Shown here: positions 33,284 through 44,000 of the stretch, piece by piece
Numbering within the stretch: the first letter of the stretch is position 1
How the letters are laid out: every line of letters starts with the position of its first letter
Assembly: GCF_024181285.1 (NCBI RefSeq)
Contig: NZ_CP051201.1
Location: 2,108,001 to 2,172,000, forward strand
DNA: 64,000 bases
Source: Treponema sp. OMZ 790
Lineage (GTDB): Bacteria > Spirochaetota > Spirochaetia > Treponematales > Treponemataceae
Direction: 5' to 3'
Position numbers and translations under genes: made by a program
The notes under the pieces: generated by a model
Database searches by the model: none
What the model was told of the DNA's origin: nothing
What the model saw: only the letters and a program-made list of their open reading frames with translations

Positions 33284-36200
33284 CTACAACCACTTCTCCA
33301 ATATCATTTTTTTCTTGTCTGCACAAGCGGACAGTACCGATTTTGCAGCAGTGATAGCGGTTTCGTAGTTTTCTATTTCTTGTACAATGCGCTGCTGCTC
33401 CTCAAGCGAAGGTACAGAGATTGAAAAATTTAAAATATGATTTTTATCTCCTCTAGGCATTTTTACTCCTCGTACATTTTTCATAATGTATTCAAAAAAT
33501 GTGTTCTGCTTCATAGCATAATATATATAACGTGCATTTATTCCTGAAATTGGGCGGAAAACCAGTACATCTGGGGAGCAGCCTCCTTTTTTATTCGAAA
33601 ACCAAATTTTTTTAAGATAGGGTCGAATATTAGAAACTAAAATATCATTTTCTGCATATTCAATTACGCTATCTATATTAGGCACGCCATTATATACACA
33701 AACACCATCACAATTCTGTAACATATTATCTGTACTAATATAATCTTCTAAAGTGATTGCTGAGAATTGTATCCTGTTAGTTGTATATGGGGCAATCCTT
33801 TTTAACTGAGCTATTTCTCCTTTTACTTCACTCATCATTTTTTCAATATTCCGTTTGTTTTCTTCAATAGTGTGTTGAGCAACACTGTATTCTTCATCAA
33901 CTTTTTCACATTCAGCAACAATTTGTTGTTGGATAGCAAGCGGCGGAAGAGGGATTTGAAATTCTGCAATATTATTGGAAAGATTCTGAATATTTGTACC
34001 ACTACTTTGAGAACGAATTGCGTCGCGCATCGTTTCAGTATTTAGCGTTTCATATAAAAATTGCGGAAGCAAATTTTTATCAAAAACTCTTAAAATCCCC
34101 ATGAAGCCGCCTGCATAATAAGATTGATTTTCTTTAATAAATGCAATCTTTCCAACATGTTGTTTACTGCCACTTGAAAAACACATAAAGCAATCATTTT
34201 TTTTTAATTGTTTTTCTTTATCAAATGAAACCATATCAGATACAAATATTTCTTTTATTATTTCAAATTGCCCTTCAAGCGTAATATTATCTGCTGTTAG
34301 AACAATATTTTTTGTTTTCTCTTGTGTTTGATATTTTTTATCAAAAGTAACTCCTCGTATAATACTGACAATTTCTCCCAACTTTACCAGCGGATACTTA
34401 CTCTTTATTTCAATTTTTTTATCTGCGGTGAGTTTAAGCGCTTTATCAAACTTTACTCGGTTAAAATCAAGCATAAAGTGTAAAGGGATGAGCGAAGCAA
34501 ATTCTTTTAGATTATCCGGGATTATTACAGGTTTTTTTTCAAAAGCGGTACGGATAAGCGTATTCAGTTTTGCGGTGTCCTCCAAGTCGGAAGGATTAAA
34601 AAGCGGTGTTCTAATATGCTGTATGCCCTTATTATGTGCAAGCTCGTCATCTTCTTTTTCATTAGTAATGCCGAGATATTTTATCCCCTCATTACCCTTT
34701 GCACCGCTCCATTCGTAGCCTAAAAAAGCTTTCATTTCTTTACTTGCGGCAGGCGATCGTATCACCGCCACCTCTTGCCCGTTCGTCATAGCCAAACAAA
34801 AAAACAAAAGCTTTTCCTGTTCAATTTGACAAACCGAATAATAAATATGTTTTTCAAGCTCATCGCTTTGCATTTCTTTTGTATATTTGCCGCTTATCTT
34901 CTTTTTTTGAATAGCTTTTGCTTTGGCATCATTTGAAAACTCTGTAATATACTCCTTAAATATTTCATAAGAGCCTAATACTTTTTTCCAATCAGCGGTA
35001 TAGGTAAAAAGAGCCTTATAATCTTCCGGCTTTACGCCTATATGCGTACAATAGGATTCAAATAGATGATAATCTTCAAAGACAATATCTTTACGTGTAT
35101 CATTATGAAACCAGCTGTGTATGCGGTTTTTATAATGGTCATCAAGTACCGGATGTGTTTTCTTTTTACGCAAAAAAAGTGTTACCGTATTTGTACCTGT
35201 TTGACCGAATGTTCCCGAACCGAATTCCGCAATAGCGATAATATCAAACGTACACAAAATAATTTCACGGCATTTAATATACATACCGCCGTTACTTAAA
35301 ATACTAGAGGGAAGAATAAGAGCTGCAATGCCTTCATCACACAAAAGCTGTGCCGCACGTTCTATGAAAAACGTTTCTATGGCATTATTTTTAACCGTAT
35401 CGTTTACGAATTCCGTTAAACGAAAGCGTTTTTTATCGGCAGCGTTTAAGGTTTCTAAAAATCCTTTTACGCTGTACGGCGGATTAGAAACTAAAATGGA
35501 ATAACTGTTATCTTTGACGCTCTTTTTGCCGGTTATACGTGAAAGAGCATCGGCATAGATAATATTTATATCATCCTGCCCGTACATAAACGCAGCAACT
35601 TTAGAAACCTTAGAAAGACGGTATTCTTTTTCGATACCGGTAATTGCCGAATAATATTTCTTTAAATGTTTCTTTTCGACAAATCTTTTAATCTGCTGAG
35701 CGTATTCATTTAAAAAATGCCCCGCTCCGCAGGCATAATCAATAACACGGGGCGCTTGTTCCGTTCTGTTTATCATCGTTTGTAAGGGCAAAGATGAAAC
35801 GATAAAGCGCACAAGCGGCTGAGGGGTAAAAAACTGCCCTTCACTTTGCTTTACTCCCTGATTTAAAAAACCTTCAAATAAATCGCCTAAAAACTGATTT
35901 TGTTCCTCCGTTTTTAATTTAATATTTTCAAGCATTTGCACTACTTTTAAGAGGATAACCGCATTTTGGCGGAAAAGATTTTCATTATGTACTTCGATAA
36001 AAGAAAAGTCGCTGTTTGTAAAAAACTTTAATTGCTTAAAATATTTTAAAACGGTATCGCGGGTAGCATCGGGATCATTTTTAAAAAGATAAAATGCATT
36101 GTATATATCATCATTATCAATGTAGATAACATCTTCCGATAAAAACTGCTCCATACCTATCTTATATAATTTTTGCAGGCGGTCTTGTAAGCTAAAATAA

Positions 36201-37105
36201 TCATCATAGGCAGCGCCTTTCCAATGAAAAGCGAGTTGTTTGGAATTTTCTTTTTCATCAACAACCTTTGCTAAAAATAAATTGACTAATTTGTCAAAAG
36301 CATTTTCTCTGCCCGATACATTATGCTGCCGTAAAATTTTTGCAAATTCGTGATATTTTTTCTGCATTGAAGCGTAATCAATTTCTTTTAAATCTCGAGC
36401 GGTGTAATTTTTCTTACCTATGTTATACGCTTGCATATCATCTTCAAAAAGCCCTACGGAAGAAAAGTCTTTTTTATATGTTTCTTTCCATACATCAAAA
36501 AGCTCTTTGTTGTTTCCAGCCTTTGCATAGCTTTTGGGATTTTCCAAAGTTTCTAAAAGTTTTTCATTATCTTTTACCTTTATCAGATGATATTCGGTTT
36601 GTATTTTACCGTCTGCAAAACCACTTGTATAAAGACAGAGAAAACTTGTTGCCCGCTCTTGCTGAAAGTAACTGAAAAGCTGAGCGCCATCTTTTAAAGT
36701 TGTCTCCCACGCATGATTAAATTCGTCCCCTTGCGTTTTACATTCAATAATTAAAAGAGATTTTTTTGCTCCATCCTGATCTATTGTCCTGACCCAGATA
36801 TCCGCCCTTCCGCTTTTGCCCGAATGTCCGAGCTTCCAAAGCGGTTCAAGCTCCATATCGCAAGGTTTATACCCCTTTTCAAGCAGACGGCACACACATT
36901 CAAGCACGACAAAATTCTCATTTTGGCTGAAATTCGTCGTTGTATTTGCACCGGTGTCTATTTCAGGAGGATAGATGATTATTTCTTTGGAAAAATCGAC
37001 TTGAATATCACAATTATGTTGTTCAAAATGCTTTGAAAATATTACATCCGATTGAATAAACCTTAGTTTCTTTAATACTTGCTGAAAGTTTGTTTTTGTT
37101 ATCAT
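33284..37105 (-). CDS. Single-chain restriction-methylation-specificity enzyme (type IIG/IIB-like)
   Basis: This 1273-residue protein joins three functions. The N-terminus has a PD-(D/E)XK nuclease core (GRADIWVRT with Asp102, LLIIECKTQG with Glu121 and Lys123). The centre is an N6-adenine methyltransferase: GQFFTPQPLVRFIV, VIDYACGAGHFLNEYA near 455 (SAM binding) and SNPPYS at 540-545 (catalytic). The last 350 residues hold two target-recognition units separated by helices, with IPLPPLAIQQQIVAECE and SVPSLEEQQRIVQEIE. No helicase/translocase domain is present, so it is not a true type I HsdR; the layout matches AloI- or CjeI-like enzymes that cut on both sides of a bipartite site. A promoter lies 42-69 bases upstream. 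Confidence 0.85.
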   Translation of the reverse strand: MITKTNFQQVLKKLRFIQSDVIFSKHFEQHNCDIQVDFSKEIIIYPPEIDTGANTTTNFSQNENFVVLECVCRLLEKGYKPCDMELEPLWKLGHSGKSGRADIWVRTIDQDGAKKSLLIIECKTQGDEFNHAWETTLKDGAQLFSYFQQERATSFLCLYTSGFADGKIQTEYHLIKVKDNEKLLETLENPKSYAKAGNNKELFDVWKETYKKDFSSVGLFEDDMQAYNIGKKNYTARDLKEIDYASMQKKYHEFAKILRQHNVSGRENAFDKLVNLFLAKVVDEKENSKQLAFHWKGAAYDDYFSLQDRLQKLYKIGMEQFLSEDVIYIDNDDIYNAFYLFKNDPDATRDTVLKYFKQLKFFTNSDFSFIEVHNENLFRQNAVILLKVVQMLENIKLKTEEQNQFLGDLFEGFLNQGVKQSEGQFFTPQPLVRFIVSSLPLQTMINRTEQAPRVIDYACGAGHFLNEYAQQIKRFVEKKHLKKYYSAITGIEKEYRLSKVSKVAAFMYGQDDINIIYADALSRITGKKSVKDNSYSILVSNPPYSVKGFLETLNAADKKRFRLTEFVNDTVKNNAIETFFIERAAQLLCDEGIAALILPSSILSNGGMYIKCREIILCTFDIIAIAEFGSGTFGQTGTNTVTLFLRKKKTHPVLDDHYKNRIHSWFHNDTRKDIVFEDYHLFESYCTHIGVKPEDYKALFTYTADWKKVLGSYEIFKEYITEFSNDAKAKAIQKKKISGKYTKEMQSDELEKHIYYSVCQIEQEKLLFFCLAMTNGQEVAVIRSPAASKEMKAFLGYEWSGAKGNEGIKYLGITNEKEDDELAHNKGIQHIRTPLFNPSDLEDTAKLNTLIRTAFEKKPVIIPDNLKEFASLIPLHFMLDFNRVKFDKALKLTADKKIEIKSKYPLVKLGEIVSIIRGVTFDKKYQTQEKTKNIVLTADNITLEGQFEIIKEIFVSDMVSFDKEKQLKKNDCFMCFSSGSKQHVGKIAFIKENQSYYAGGFMGILRVFDKNLLPQFLYETLNTETMRDAIRSQSSGTNIQNLSNNIAEFQIPLPPLAIQQQIVAECEKVDEEYSVAQHTIEENKRNIEKMMSEVKGEIAQLKRIAPYTTNRIQFSAITLEDYISTDNMLQNCDGVCVYNGVPNIDSVIEYAENDILVSNIRPYLKKIWFSNKKGGCSPDVLVFRPISGINARYIYYAMKQNTFFEYIMKNVRGVKMPRGDKNHILNFSISVPSLEEQQRIVQEIENYETAITAAKSVLSACADKKKMILEKWL

Positions 37106-37146
37106 CTGCCTATGCCCTAAATTCTCTTAAAATACCCAACGGTTTT

Positions 37147-37174
37147 ATTATACCCGTTTTATGCAAAAAAACAA
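37147..37174 (-). promoter_or_regulatory. Promoter of the restriction-modification operon
   Basis: TTGTTT (37174-37169) and TATAAT (37152-37147) are 16 bases apart on the minus strand, with the ATG at 37105. Confidence 0.55.
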
Positions 37175-37270
37175 AGAGGGCATGATGTGCAGATGTGCGA
37201 TTTTGATAGTAATTAATTTATAGAAAGAAATACCGGTTTTCCCGGACTCCTTACAAACAAAGAACGGCCG

Positions 37271-39016
37271 TCAGTTATTGGATTCTTCCCACAATTTTCT
37301 ATATAGGCCTTCTTCTTTTATCAGTTCCCCATGTGTGCCGCACTGGGCGATGTGCCCGTTTTCGATAACCAAAATTTGGCCGGCGTTGCGGAGACTTGTC
37401 AGCTTGTGGGCAATCATGATGACGGTTTTATCTTTGAGCAGTTCCTGTAAGGCTGCTTGTATTTTGGCTTCGTTTTCGGCATCGACATTGGCGGTAACCT
37501 CGTCCAAGAGCACAATCGGGGCGTTTTTAAGAAAGGCACGGGCAATCGAAATGCGCTGTTTTTCTCCGCCCGAAAGCCTCAAGCCCGCCTCTCCGATAAC
37601 CGTATCGTAGCCCTTTTCACTTTGCATAATAAAATCGGTGCAGCCGGCACGCTCAGCCGCCTGATACACTTCCTCCAAAGAAGCGTCTTCCCGGCCGAGT
37701 TTGATATTATTCAATATCGTGTCGTTAAATAAAAACACATCCTGAAACACAAAGCTGATATTGTGCAAAAGGTTTTCGTAATTGAGTTCTTTAATATCGG
37801 TGCCGCCGATACTGATTTGCCCCTTTTTTATATCCCAAAAACGGGCAAGCAGATTCACAATAGTCGTCTTGCCGCTCCCCGAAAGGCCTGCAAGAGCGGT
37901 TACCGTTTTTTCTGGAACTGAAAAGCTGATATTGTGCAGCACCTCTTTTTCGGCGTAGGCAAAAGAAACATCTTCAAATTGAATATCGAAGGTGTGCTGT
38001 TTTTGAAGATCGAGCAGCAGGTTCCCTGAAAGGTTTTGCATTTCCGGAACCGCTTTGATGGCATTCATACGGTCGATTGACTGCTGAGTCATTTTAGAAA
38101 AGATACTGAAAATCCCCATCGCTTCAATACCGCTGAATAAACCGAAAGAGGCAGTCATCAACAAAAAGATGTGCGCAAAAGAAAGTGTTCCCCGTAAAAA
38201 AAGCAGGGCGGAAGAAAAAACTATTCCCGCCGTAACAAGCCGTAAGCAAAACTGAAAAAGAGAACCGACAGGAATATGAGCGAGTTCCGCGCGGATGGAA
38301 AAATCCCGTAAATTCTTTACCGCTTCAGCCGTTTTTGAAAACCGCTTTTCCGCCATGTTGTATATTTTAAGCACATGGATCCCGTTGATAAATTCAACAA
38401 TATCGGCGGTAACTTTTCCGATAAAGTCCTGCCGGTTTATTTTTAATCTGTCTTGCAATGTAGATAATTTTTTGTACATGTACCATACCGGAATAAACAA
38501 AAAAGCGGTGAGCAAAAAGATGCGGTAATCGAAGACAAGCAAGACAGTAAGTCCGATAGCAAAAACAGGAATACCCACGGCGATTTTTTCGATAACGACC
38601 ATGCCTTCAATTTCCAAAAACGCCGCATCGGAAGTAATGGTCGAAACCAAGTCGCCCGTGTTTTTTTCATTGAGAAAGCCGAGCGATACCTTGCGTAATC
38701 GTGTTCCTAAGTTTTTACGCTCGCGGCACATTGCCTTATAACCTGCCCCGCCGCGGAAATAGAGCGTAAAGTAACGCAGTACAATTCTGATAAACACCGC
38801 TGCCGCCATAATGCCGATGTACCGGTACATAGTGCGGACATCAAGCGTTCCCGAAGCGGCGGGATTAAAAAGCGGTACGGCGTTTACGATTTTAAAGGCG
38901 ATGATAAAAGGTATCATAATAAAAAAGCCGTCGATAAAACTTAATACAACGGAAAAAACAATTTCCTTTTTTTGATTTTGCATAAGGGCCAAAAAAGCTC
39001 GCACCGTTTTTAACAT
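37271..39016 (-). CDS. ABC exporter-type half-transporter (second of pair)
   Basis: The 581-residue protein has six membrane helices in the first 310 residues and an ATPase domain after residue 345. Motifs: Walker A GLSGSGKTT, signature RLSGGEKQRISIARAFL, Walker B PIVLLDEVTANVD, and H-switch IAHKLTS. It overlaps the upstream half-transporter by seven bases and has GGAGG before its ATG, so the two probably form a heterodimer. Related pairs (YbtPQ/IrtAB type) with ECF neighbours and AraC regulators move siderophores or other metal ligands inward; that substrate is only inferred here. Confidence 0.85.
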   Translation of the reverse strand: MLKTVRAFLALMQNQKKEIVFSVVLSFIDGFFIMIPFIIAFKIVNAVPLFNPAASGTLDVRTMYRYIGIMAAAVFIRIVLRYFTLYFRGGAGYKAMCRERKNLGTRLRKVSLGFLNEKNTGDLVSTITSDAAFLEIEGMVVIEKIAVGIPVFAIGLTVLLVFDYRIFLLTAFLFIPVWYMYKKLSTLQDRLKINRQDFIGKVTADIVEFINGIHVLKIYNMAEKRFSKTAEAVKNLRDFSIRAELAHIPVGSLFQFCLRLVTAGIVFSSALLFLRGTLSFAHIFLLMTASFGLFSGIEAMGIFSIFSKMTQQSIDRMNAIKAVPEMQNLSGNLLLDLQKQHTFDIQFEDVSFAYAEKEVLHNISFSVPEKTVTALAGLSGSGKTTIVNLLARFWDIKKGQISIGGTDIKELNYENLLHNISFVFQDVFLFNDTILNNIKLGREDASLEEVYQAAERAGCTDFIMQSEKGYDTVIGEAGLRLSGGEKQRISIARAFLKNAPIVLLDEVTANVDAENEAKIQAALQELLKDKTVIMIAHKLTSLRNAGQILVIENGHIAQCGTHGELIKEEGLYRKLWEESNN

Positions 39017-40770
39017 AAATTTCCTCCCTGTCCTTGATAAAGCTTCTTATACACTGCCGAATTTTTTAATAATTCTGTATGTGTACCTTGAGCCTCTACC
39101 CGTCCATTTTCCATAACGATGATTGAATCACTTTCTTTGACGGTGGAAAGGTTGTGGTCTATCGTGATGACGGTTTTATTTTTACACAGTTCCTGTAATG
39201 AAAGCTGAAGCTGCCGGCGGTTTTCCGCATCGGTGTGAGTAGTCGCTTCATCTAAGATAAGTACCGGTGCATTCCGCAAAATCGCACGGGCAATGATAAT
39301 GCGCTGCCGCTGCCCGCCGGACAGTTTTGTTCCTTCATTGCCCGCATAAGTGTTCCAGCCCTTTTCAAGCCGTTCGATAAAATCCGAACACTGTGCAAGA
39401 CGGGCAGCTTCTTTTACTTCTTCATCGGAGGCGGCGGGCTTACCCATTCGGATATTTTCCAAAATACTCATGTTGAATAAAAAAGTGTCCTGCGTAACAT
39501 AGTTGACATGTTCCATTAATTGAGCAAGAGTCATATCTTTGTAATCGATTCCGCCGATTGTGATAGACCCCTTTGAAACATCCCAAAAGCGGGCAATCAA
39601 ATTGGCTATTGTTGACTTACCCGAACCGGAGTGCCCGACAATCGCCGTCTTTTCCCCCTCTTTAAAAGTTAGCGATACATCGTGAAGCACATTCCCCTTA
39701 GGAGCATTGTTCGCATTGCCGGTTTTATCGGCAGCCGTAATTTCATTGTATGAAAAGCACACATTATGAAACACAATTTGGTTATTCGGAATATGCAGAG
39801 CAGCTGCTGCGGCAGTTTCTTCCAATTCGGGAGCGGACAGCACTTCTTCAATCAGCTTTTTACCGTTTCTTATGTGATAAAAGTTGTCCATAAATTCGGT
39901 GAACTTTAAAAGCGAAACTCCCAAGCCCTCTGCAATGATGACGGCAAAAAGATAGAGCGGCGCTTCAATCAAACCGGAAGTAAAAAGCAGTCCGCCGACT
40001 GAAAGCACGCTCACCGTAATCGACGACAAGAGTACAAAGGCGGGAGCGCTTACAAAATACATTTTGTTGTACAGCTTTAAGGTTGACCTTTCGTAATTGT
40101 CGATGGAATCTTCAAACTGAGAATAGGCCTTTGCTTCGGTGCCGAATATTTTGATTTCCTTATTCCCGCGGATATATTCGATAACCCTGCCGTTCATGTT
40201 TTCGAGGGTGGCATAATAGGTGTTGGCAAAATCGTTCATAATGCCGATATACATCGGAAGATAAAAAACCAAGGTTGCTGCAGCAGGTACCAAAACGGAA
40301 AGAGCAAGCCGCCAATCCGCTGCAAAAAGCATCGCTGTAATGCTTAAAGGGATGAGGATATTCGAGGTGGTTTCAGGCAGTGCGTGTGCAAGCGGAAATT
40401 CAAGCCGTTCAATACTATCGATGAGCATTCCATGAAAATAGCCTGCACCCTTGTTCCGCGTAAAACCCAGCGGCATCTTTATCATCTTTTCGGTAAGAGC
40501 AAGCCTTATTTTTTCCAAAACGGAAAAGGCTGTCTTGTGCGAAATCGCCGTCGATATGCTGTGCAGCACCAGTTGAAAAGCAAAGGCTGCAATGATAACG
40601 CCTACATAAGCCGACACTTCTGCAAGAGAAGTTCCGCCTTTTGCCAAACGCATAAGAAGACGGTGCACCGTGATATACGGCACCATCCCGCAGCCGACCC
40701 CCAGCACCGCAAGACTTACGGACACCGTATACGCGGGAATATTCGGCACAATAAAATCTTTAAATCTCAT
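39010..40770 (-). CDS. ABC exporter-type half-transporter (first of pair)
   Basis: A 586-residue membrane-ATPase fusion. Six helices fill residues 10-300; the ATPase domain carries Walker A GHSGSGKST, signature KLSGGQRQRIIIARAIL, Walker B PVLILDEATTHTD and the switch IDHNLST. Both halves of the pair have intact catalytic glutamates. A 27-bp site shared with the ECF operon at 48.6 kb lies about 55-80 bases before this start, which suggests common control by the AraC-type regulator further right. DNA here is GC-richer than in the defence genes. Confidence 0.85.
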   Translation of the reverse strand: MRFKDFIVPNIPAYTVSVSLAVLGVGCGMVPYITVHRLLMRLAKGGTSLAEVSAYVGVIIAAFAFQLVLHSISTAISHKTAFSVLEKIRLALTEKMIKMPLGFTRNKGAGYFHGMLIDSIERLEFPLAHALPETTSNILIPLSITAMLFAADWRLALSVLVPAAATLVFYLPMYIGIMNDFANTYYATLENMNGRVIEYIRGNKEIKIFGTEAKAYSQFEDSIDNYERSTLKLYNKMYFVSAPAFVLLSSITVSVLSVGGLLFTSGLIEAPLYLFAVIIAEGLGVSLLKFTEFMDNFYHIRNGKKLIEEVLSAPELEETAAAAALHIPNNQIVFHNVCFSYNEITAADKTGNANNAPKGNVLHDVSLTFKEGEKTAIVGHSGSGKSTIANLIARFWDVSKGSITIGGIDYKDMTLAQLMEHVNYVTQDTFLFNMSILENIRMGKPAASDEEVKEAARLAQCSDFIERLEKGWNTYAGNEGTKLSGGQRQRIIIARAILRNAPVLILDEATTHTDAENRRQLQLSLQELCKNKTVITIDHNLSTVKESDSIIVMENGRVEAQGTHTELLKNSAVYKKLYQGQGGNLC

Positions 40771-40824
40771 GGTTTGTTTATATATCTTTTTAAAGAAGCT
40801 GTCTGCAAAACCGGTAAAAGTTTG

Positions 40825-40851
40825 TCCGATAGCAATATATTTTGGCTGAGA
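40825..40851 (-). promoter_or_regulatory. 27-bp candidate operator upstream of the ABC exporter operon
   Basis: This site is identical at 24 of 27 positions to 48607-48633; the core on plus is TAGCAATATATTTTG. Both copies lie on the same strand upstream of minus-strand transporter genes. TGTTAGCAA also occurs near 51782 (plus) and 52860 (minus), beside the AraC and ECF genes. Confidence 0.55.
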
Positions 40852-40972
40852 GTGATAGAGTGGAATAAATTATTACATCAGTTATTGACATTATTCTTGT
40901 GAGTGCTTGACACTTACGCACTTAGCAATTTTATCCTTTTTATTTAAGACTTTATGAATCTTACATGGGAGA

Positions 40973-41001
40973 TTGCTATTTTTTTTCAAATATACTATAA
41001 T
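40973..41001 (+). promoter_or_regulatory. Promoter of the STAND NTPase gene
   Basis: TTGCTA (40973-40978) and TATAAT (40996-41001) are 17 bases apart; the ATG follows 24 bases later without a strong ribosome site. Confidence 0.6.
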
Positions 41002-41025
41002 AAGCGAGTTTAGGTAGAAAAAACA

Positions 41026-44000
41026 ATGGAAACATTTTATAGAAAGGCATTAGAAGATTTAAACACAAGACATGATGGATCAACTATTTTTGAGGAATTT
41101 TGTCATATTATCGTAAGAATAATCTTACCCGATTATCATTTCTCAGCACCTGCTGGCGGAAAAGGAACGAGCGATGGAGGCCGGGACGGATTTGATGCCA
41201 ATAAGAACGCGAGAATGGCATGTTCTATTCAAAAAGAATATAGCAGCAAAATTAAAGATGAATTAAAGAAAACTTTAAATGAAAAAGAGCTGTTTTTCTT
41301 TTCAAATCAAGCAATCAGTGAACTTGACAAGGTAAAATATGAGAAAACAAGCAATATAAAATTACATATTTTTTCATTAGAGGATTTGGTTACAAAAATT
41401 AAAGCTATTACTTCTCAAGATGATGAGAGAAAAGTTGATTATTTATTAAGACTTTCCATTGAGTGTTTCGACTTTGTAAAAGATAAACTCCGTTTACATG
41501 AAAAAACTATACAAACTACTAACAATGAAATTTATACTTCAAAACTCATGATAGAAAACACAGATACTATTCTAATAACGAAAGACCCTGTCGGAGAATA
41601 TTTAATTTCACAGTTTAAAACTATAGGATTCTCAAATTTACCTCATTTTTTTCTAAAAGGGCAATGCGGAATCGGGAAAACTTTTTTAATGAAGCAAGCC
41701 CATAATACATTATTAAACTGTGCAGAAAAGGATTTAAATTTTAAAGCATTACCTCTTTTTTTCGATCTTAAAGACTTTCCTGATGAAAATTTTAAAATTC
41801 CAAATAAAAAAAATATTTTTCTAATTTTTCTAGACGGATTAGATGAAATATCGGAAGAAAATAAAATAACTCTCAGTCATAAAATACATGTTGCTCTCAA
41901 CGAATATCAGAATATACGCTTTATCATTGCCGGTAGAGATGGGGCCTTCAATATCGAGATTTCAAATGCTGTAAAAAATAATCAGAGTTTAATATTAACC
42001 CCATATAATGACCGTTTCGATGAAAAGTTAGCATACTTAATGAAAAAGTATAACGATTCACCTGTACGAGATTTATTAACTATCCCGTTGTATAGAAATT
42101 ATTTTATAGAACACAACGATCAAAAATTTAATTCTTCGGTTGAATTCTACAAATCATTTGTTTTTAACCAATTGGAAACCGATAAAGAAAAATTTGATGA
42201 AGCTGAAAAAATCCCAAAACGGATGAACAGAAAATCAAAAATAAATATTGAGCATCTAGCAAAAAAATTACAAAAATTATGTTACCAATTATTTTGTAAA
42301 TCAAAATTAATTCTATCAAAACAAAATATAATGGAATATTTTACTGAAGATGAATATCTCTATCTTATTCAATCATCTCTACTTCATTATACTGATGATA
42401 ATACAATAACATTCATTTCTGCATTTTATTTTGAATATTTTACGGCATGTTTTTTTGAACTAAAATCATATTCAGATATTAAAAAGATATTTTTTATTAA
42501 TGGCGGAAAAGATATCAATGTGCGACATTTGAATATATTTATGCTGTTTTTAAATATTCTTGATAGAAAATCAAAAGTATATAAAAAAATTTGCATTGAT
42601 TTAGAGAAGCTCAGTCCGTGTTATATCTTGCTCACAGATTTTGAACTTTTGCCGTCTATAGAACGGTATAAATATTATATTTCGATACTTAATTACTATG
42701 ATGAAAATAAAAAACACATATATTATACACGATTTTATCAAAGTGCCGATTTACTCGCAAACATACCATCTTTGTCAAGCAAGATGATGATGCTTTTACC
42801 TGAAAGTTACTATGAAAAAGCTTGCGCATTGCATATTGAAAAAATTCAAAATTTCTTGAAAAAACCTCATCAAAATACCTTGATGAATTTTGCAAATGCA
42901 ATTATTCTACTTGGAGTTTATGATCAAAAAATATGGAATGCTTCGCAGCAAAATAAAATAAAAGATATTACCATACCATTATTTCAATTCTTTTTAAATA
43001 ATCCTCTCGCTAAAAAATTATCAGGGCTGTTATCAGTAGATAGTATTTTATATTTGTATTCAGCTTATGACTGGACAAAAAACTGGAATTTGGAACATTG
43101 GAATGATTTTTTTAAGACTGTCAGTACCGACTTCAATAGTTTAGAATCTCCGATAACCGGCGAAAAAGAATTTTCATTTAAGTTGAAAATGTATAATGAA
43201 TTTCAAGAAAATCCAAATATAAATGTATTATTATATCCTGTTATAACCTATCTATTAAAAATGGAAGCCATGGATACACCTATTGCATCTCCCGTGCCTA
43301 CTGAACTAGATGATACTTATAACACTCCGATGCTGTCAAACAATTATGATTTATTTTATTTAAAACATAATTTAGAAAATACAAAATTAACTCCCAAAAT
43401 AATCATAGACATATTTTCTTTTATGGCTGAAAATAAAATAGAAACTTATACAACAACTAATCTTGAATATAGTGATGTCATAAAAATTTTATATCAGAAT
43501 TTTAAGGAAGTTGCTAATATTCTAGAAGAATATGATTTTGATATAACATACAAAATACTTCTATATCTTTTAGACACAAGATTTCATGCCTTTGATATAA
43601 ACAACATACATACTATTAACGATACCTTAAAAAAAAGGTATATCAAACGCTTATGTAAAGATATAGTAGGAAGAAAAATAAATTATGTATTCTTAATGCC
43701 AAAACTTTTTAGCATACTGTTGGATATAAATGATCAAAAGCAAGCTATAACTTTATTTGAAACATTAAATTGTCCAGACTTTATAGGCATTTACAAAGAT
43801 GTAGTGTATTCCATAATGTACGATAAAATTCAAACTCATATATTAACATCATATATACAGAATATATATGAAACATCTGATGTGTTTGAACAAGAACGGT
43901 TTATTAGAAAGGAAAAAGAAGAAAAACAAAAACAACTTACCTTAAATATAGAAAAAATGACAGCTCAAGAAGAAGAGGTCATGCTCAATAAGGGTAAATT

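Noticed and set aside
33284..37105. Type I HsdR subunit
   Set aside because: Nuclease, methyltransferase and specificity units are fused and there is no helicase/translocase domain, so a type IIG/IIB-like call fits better.
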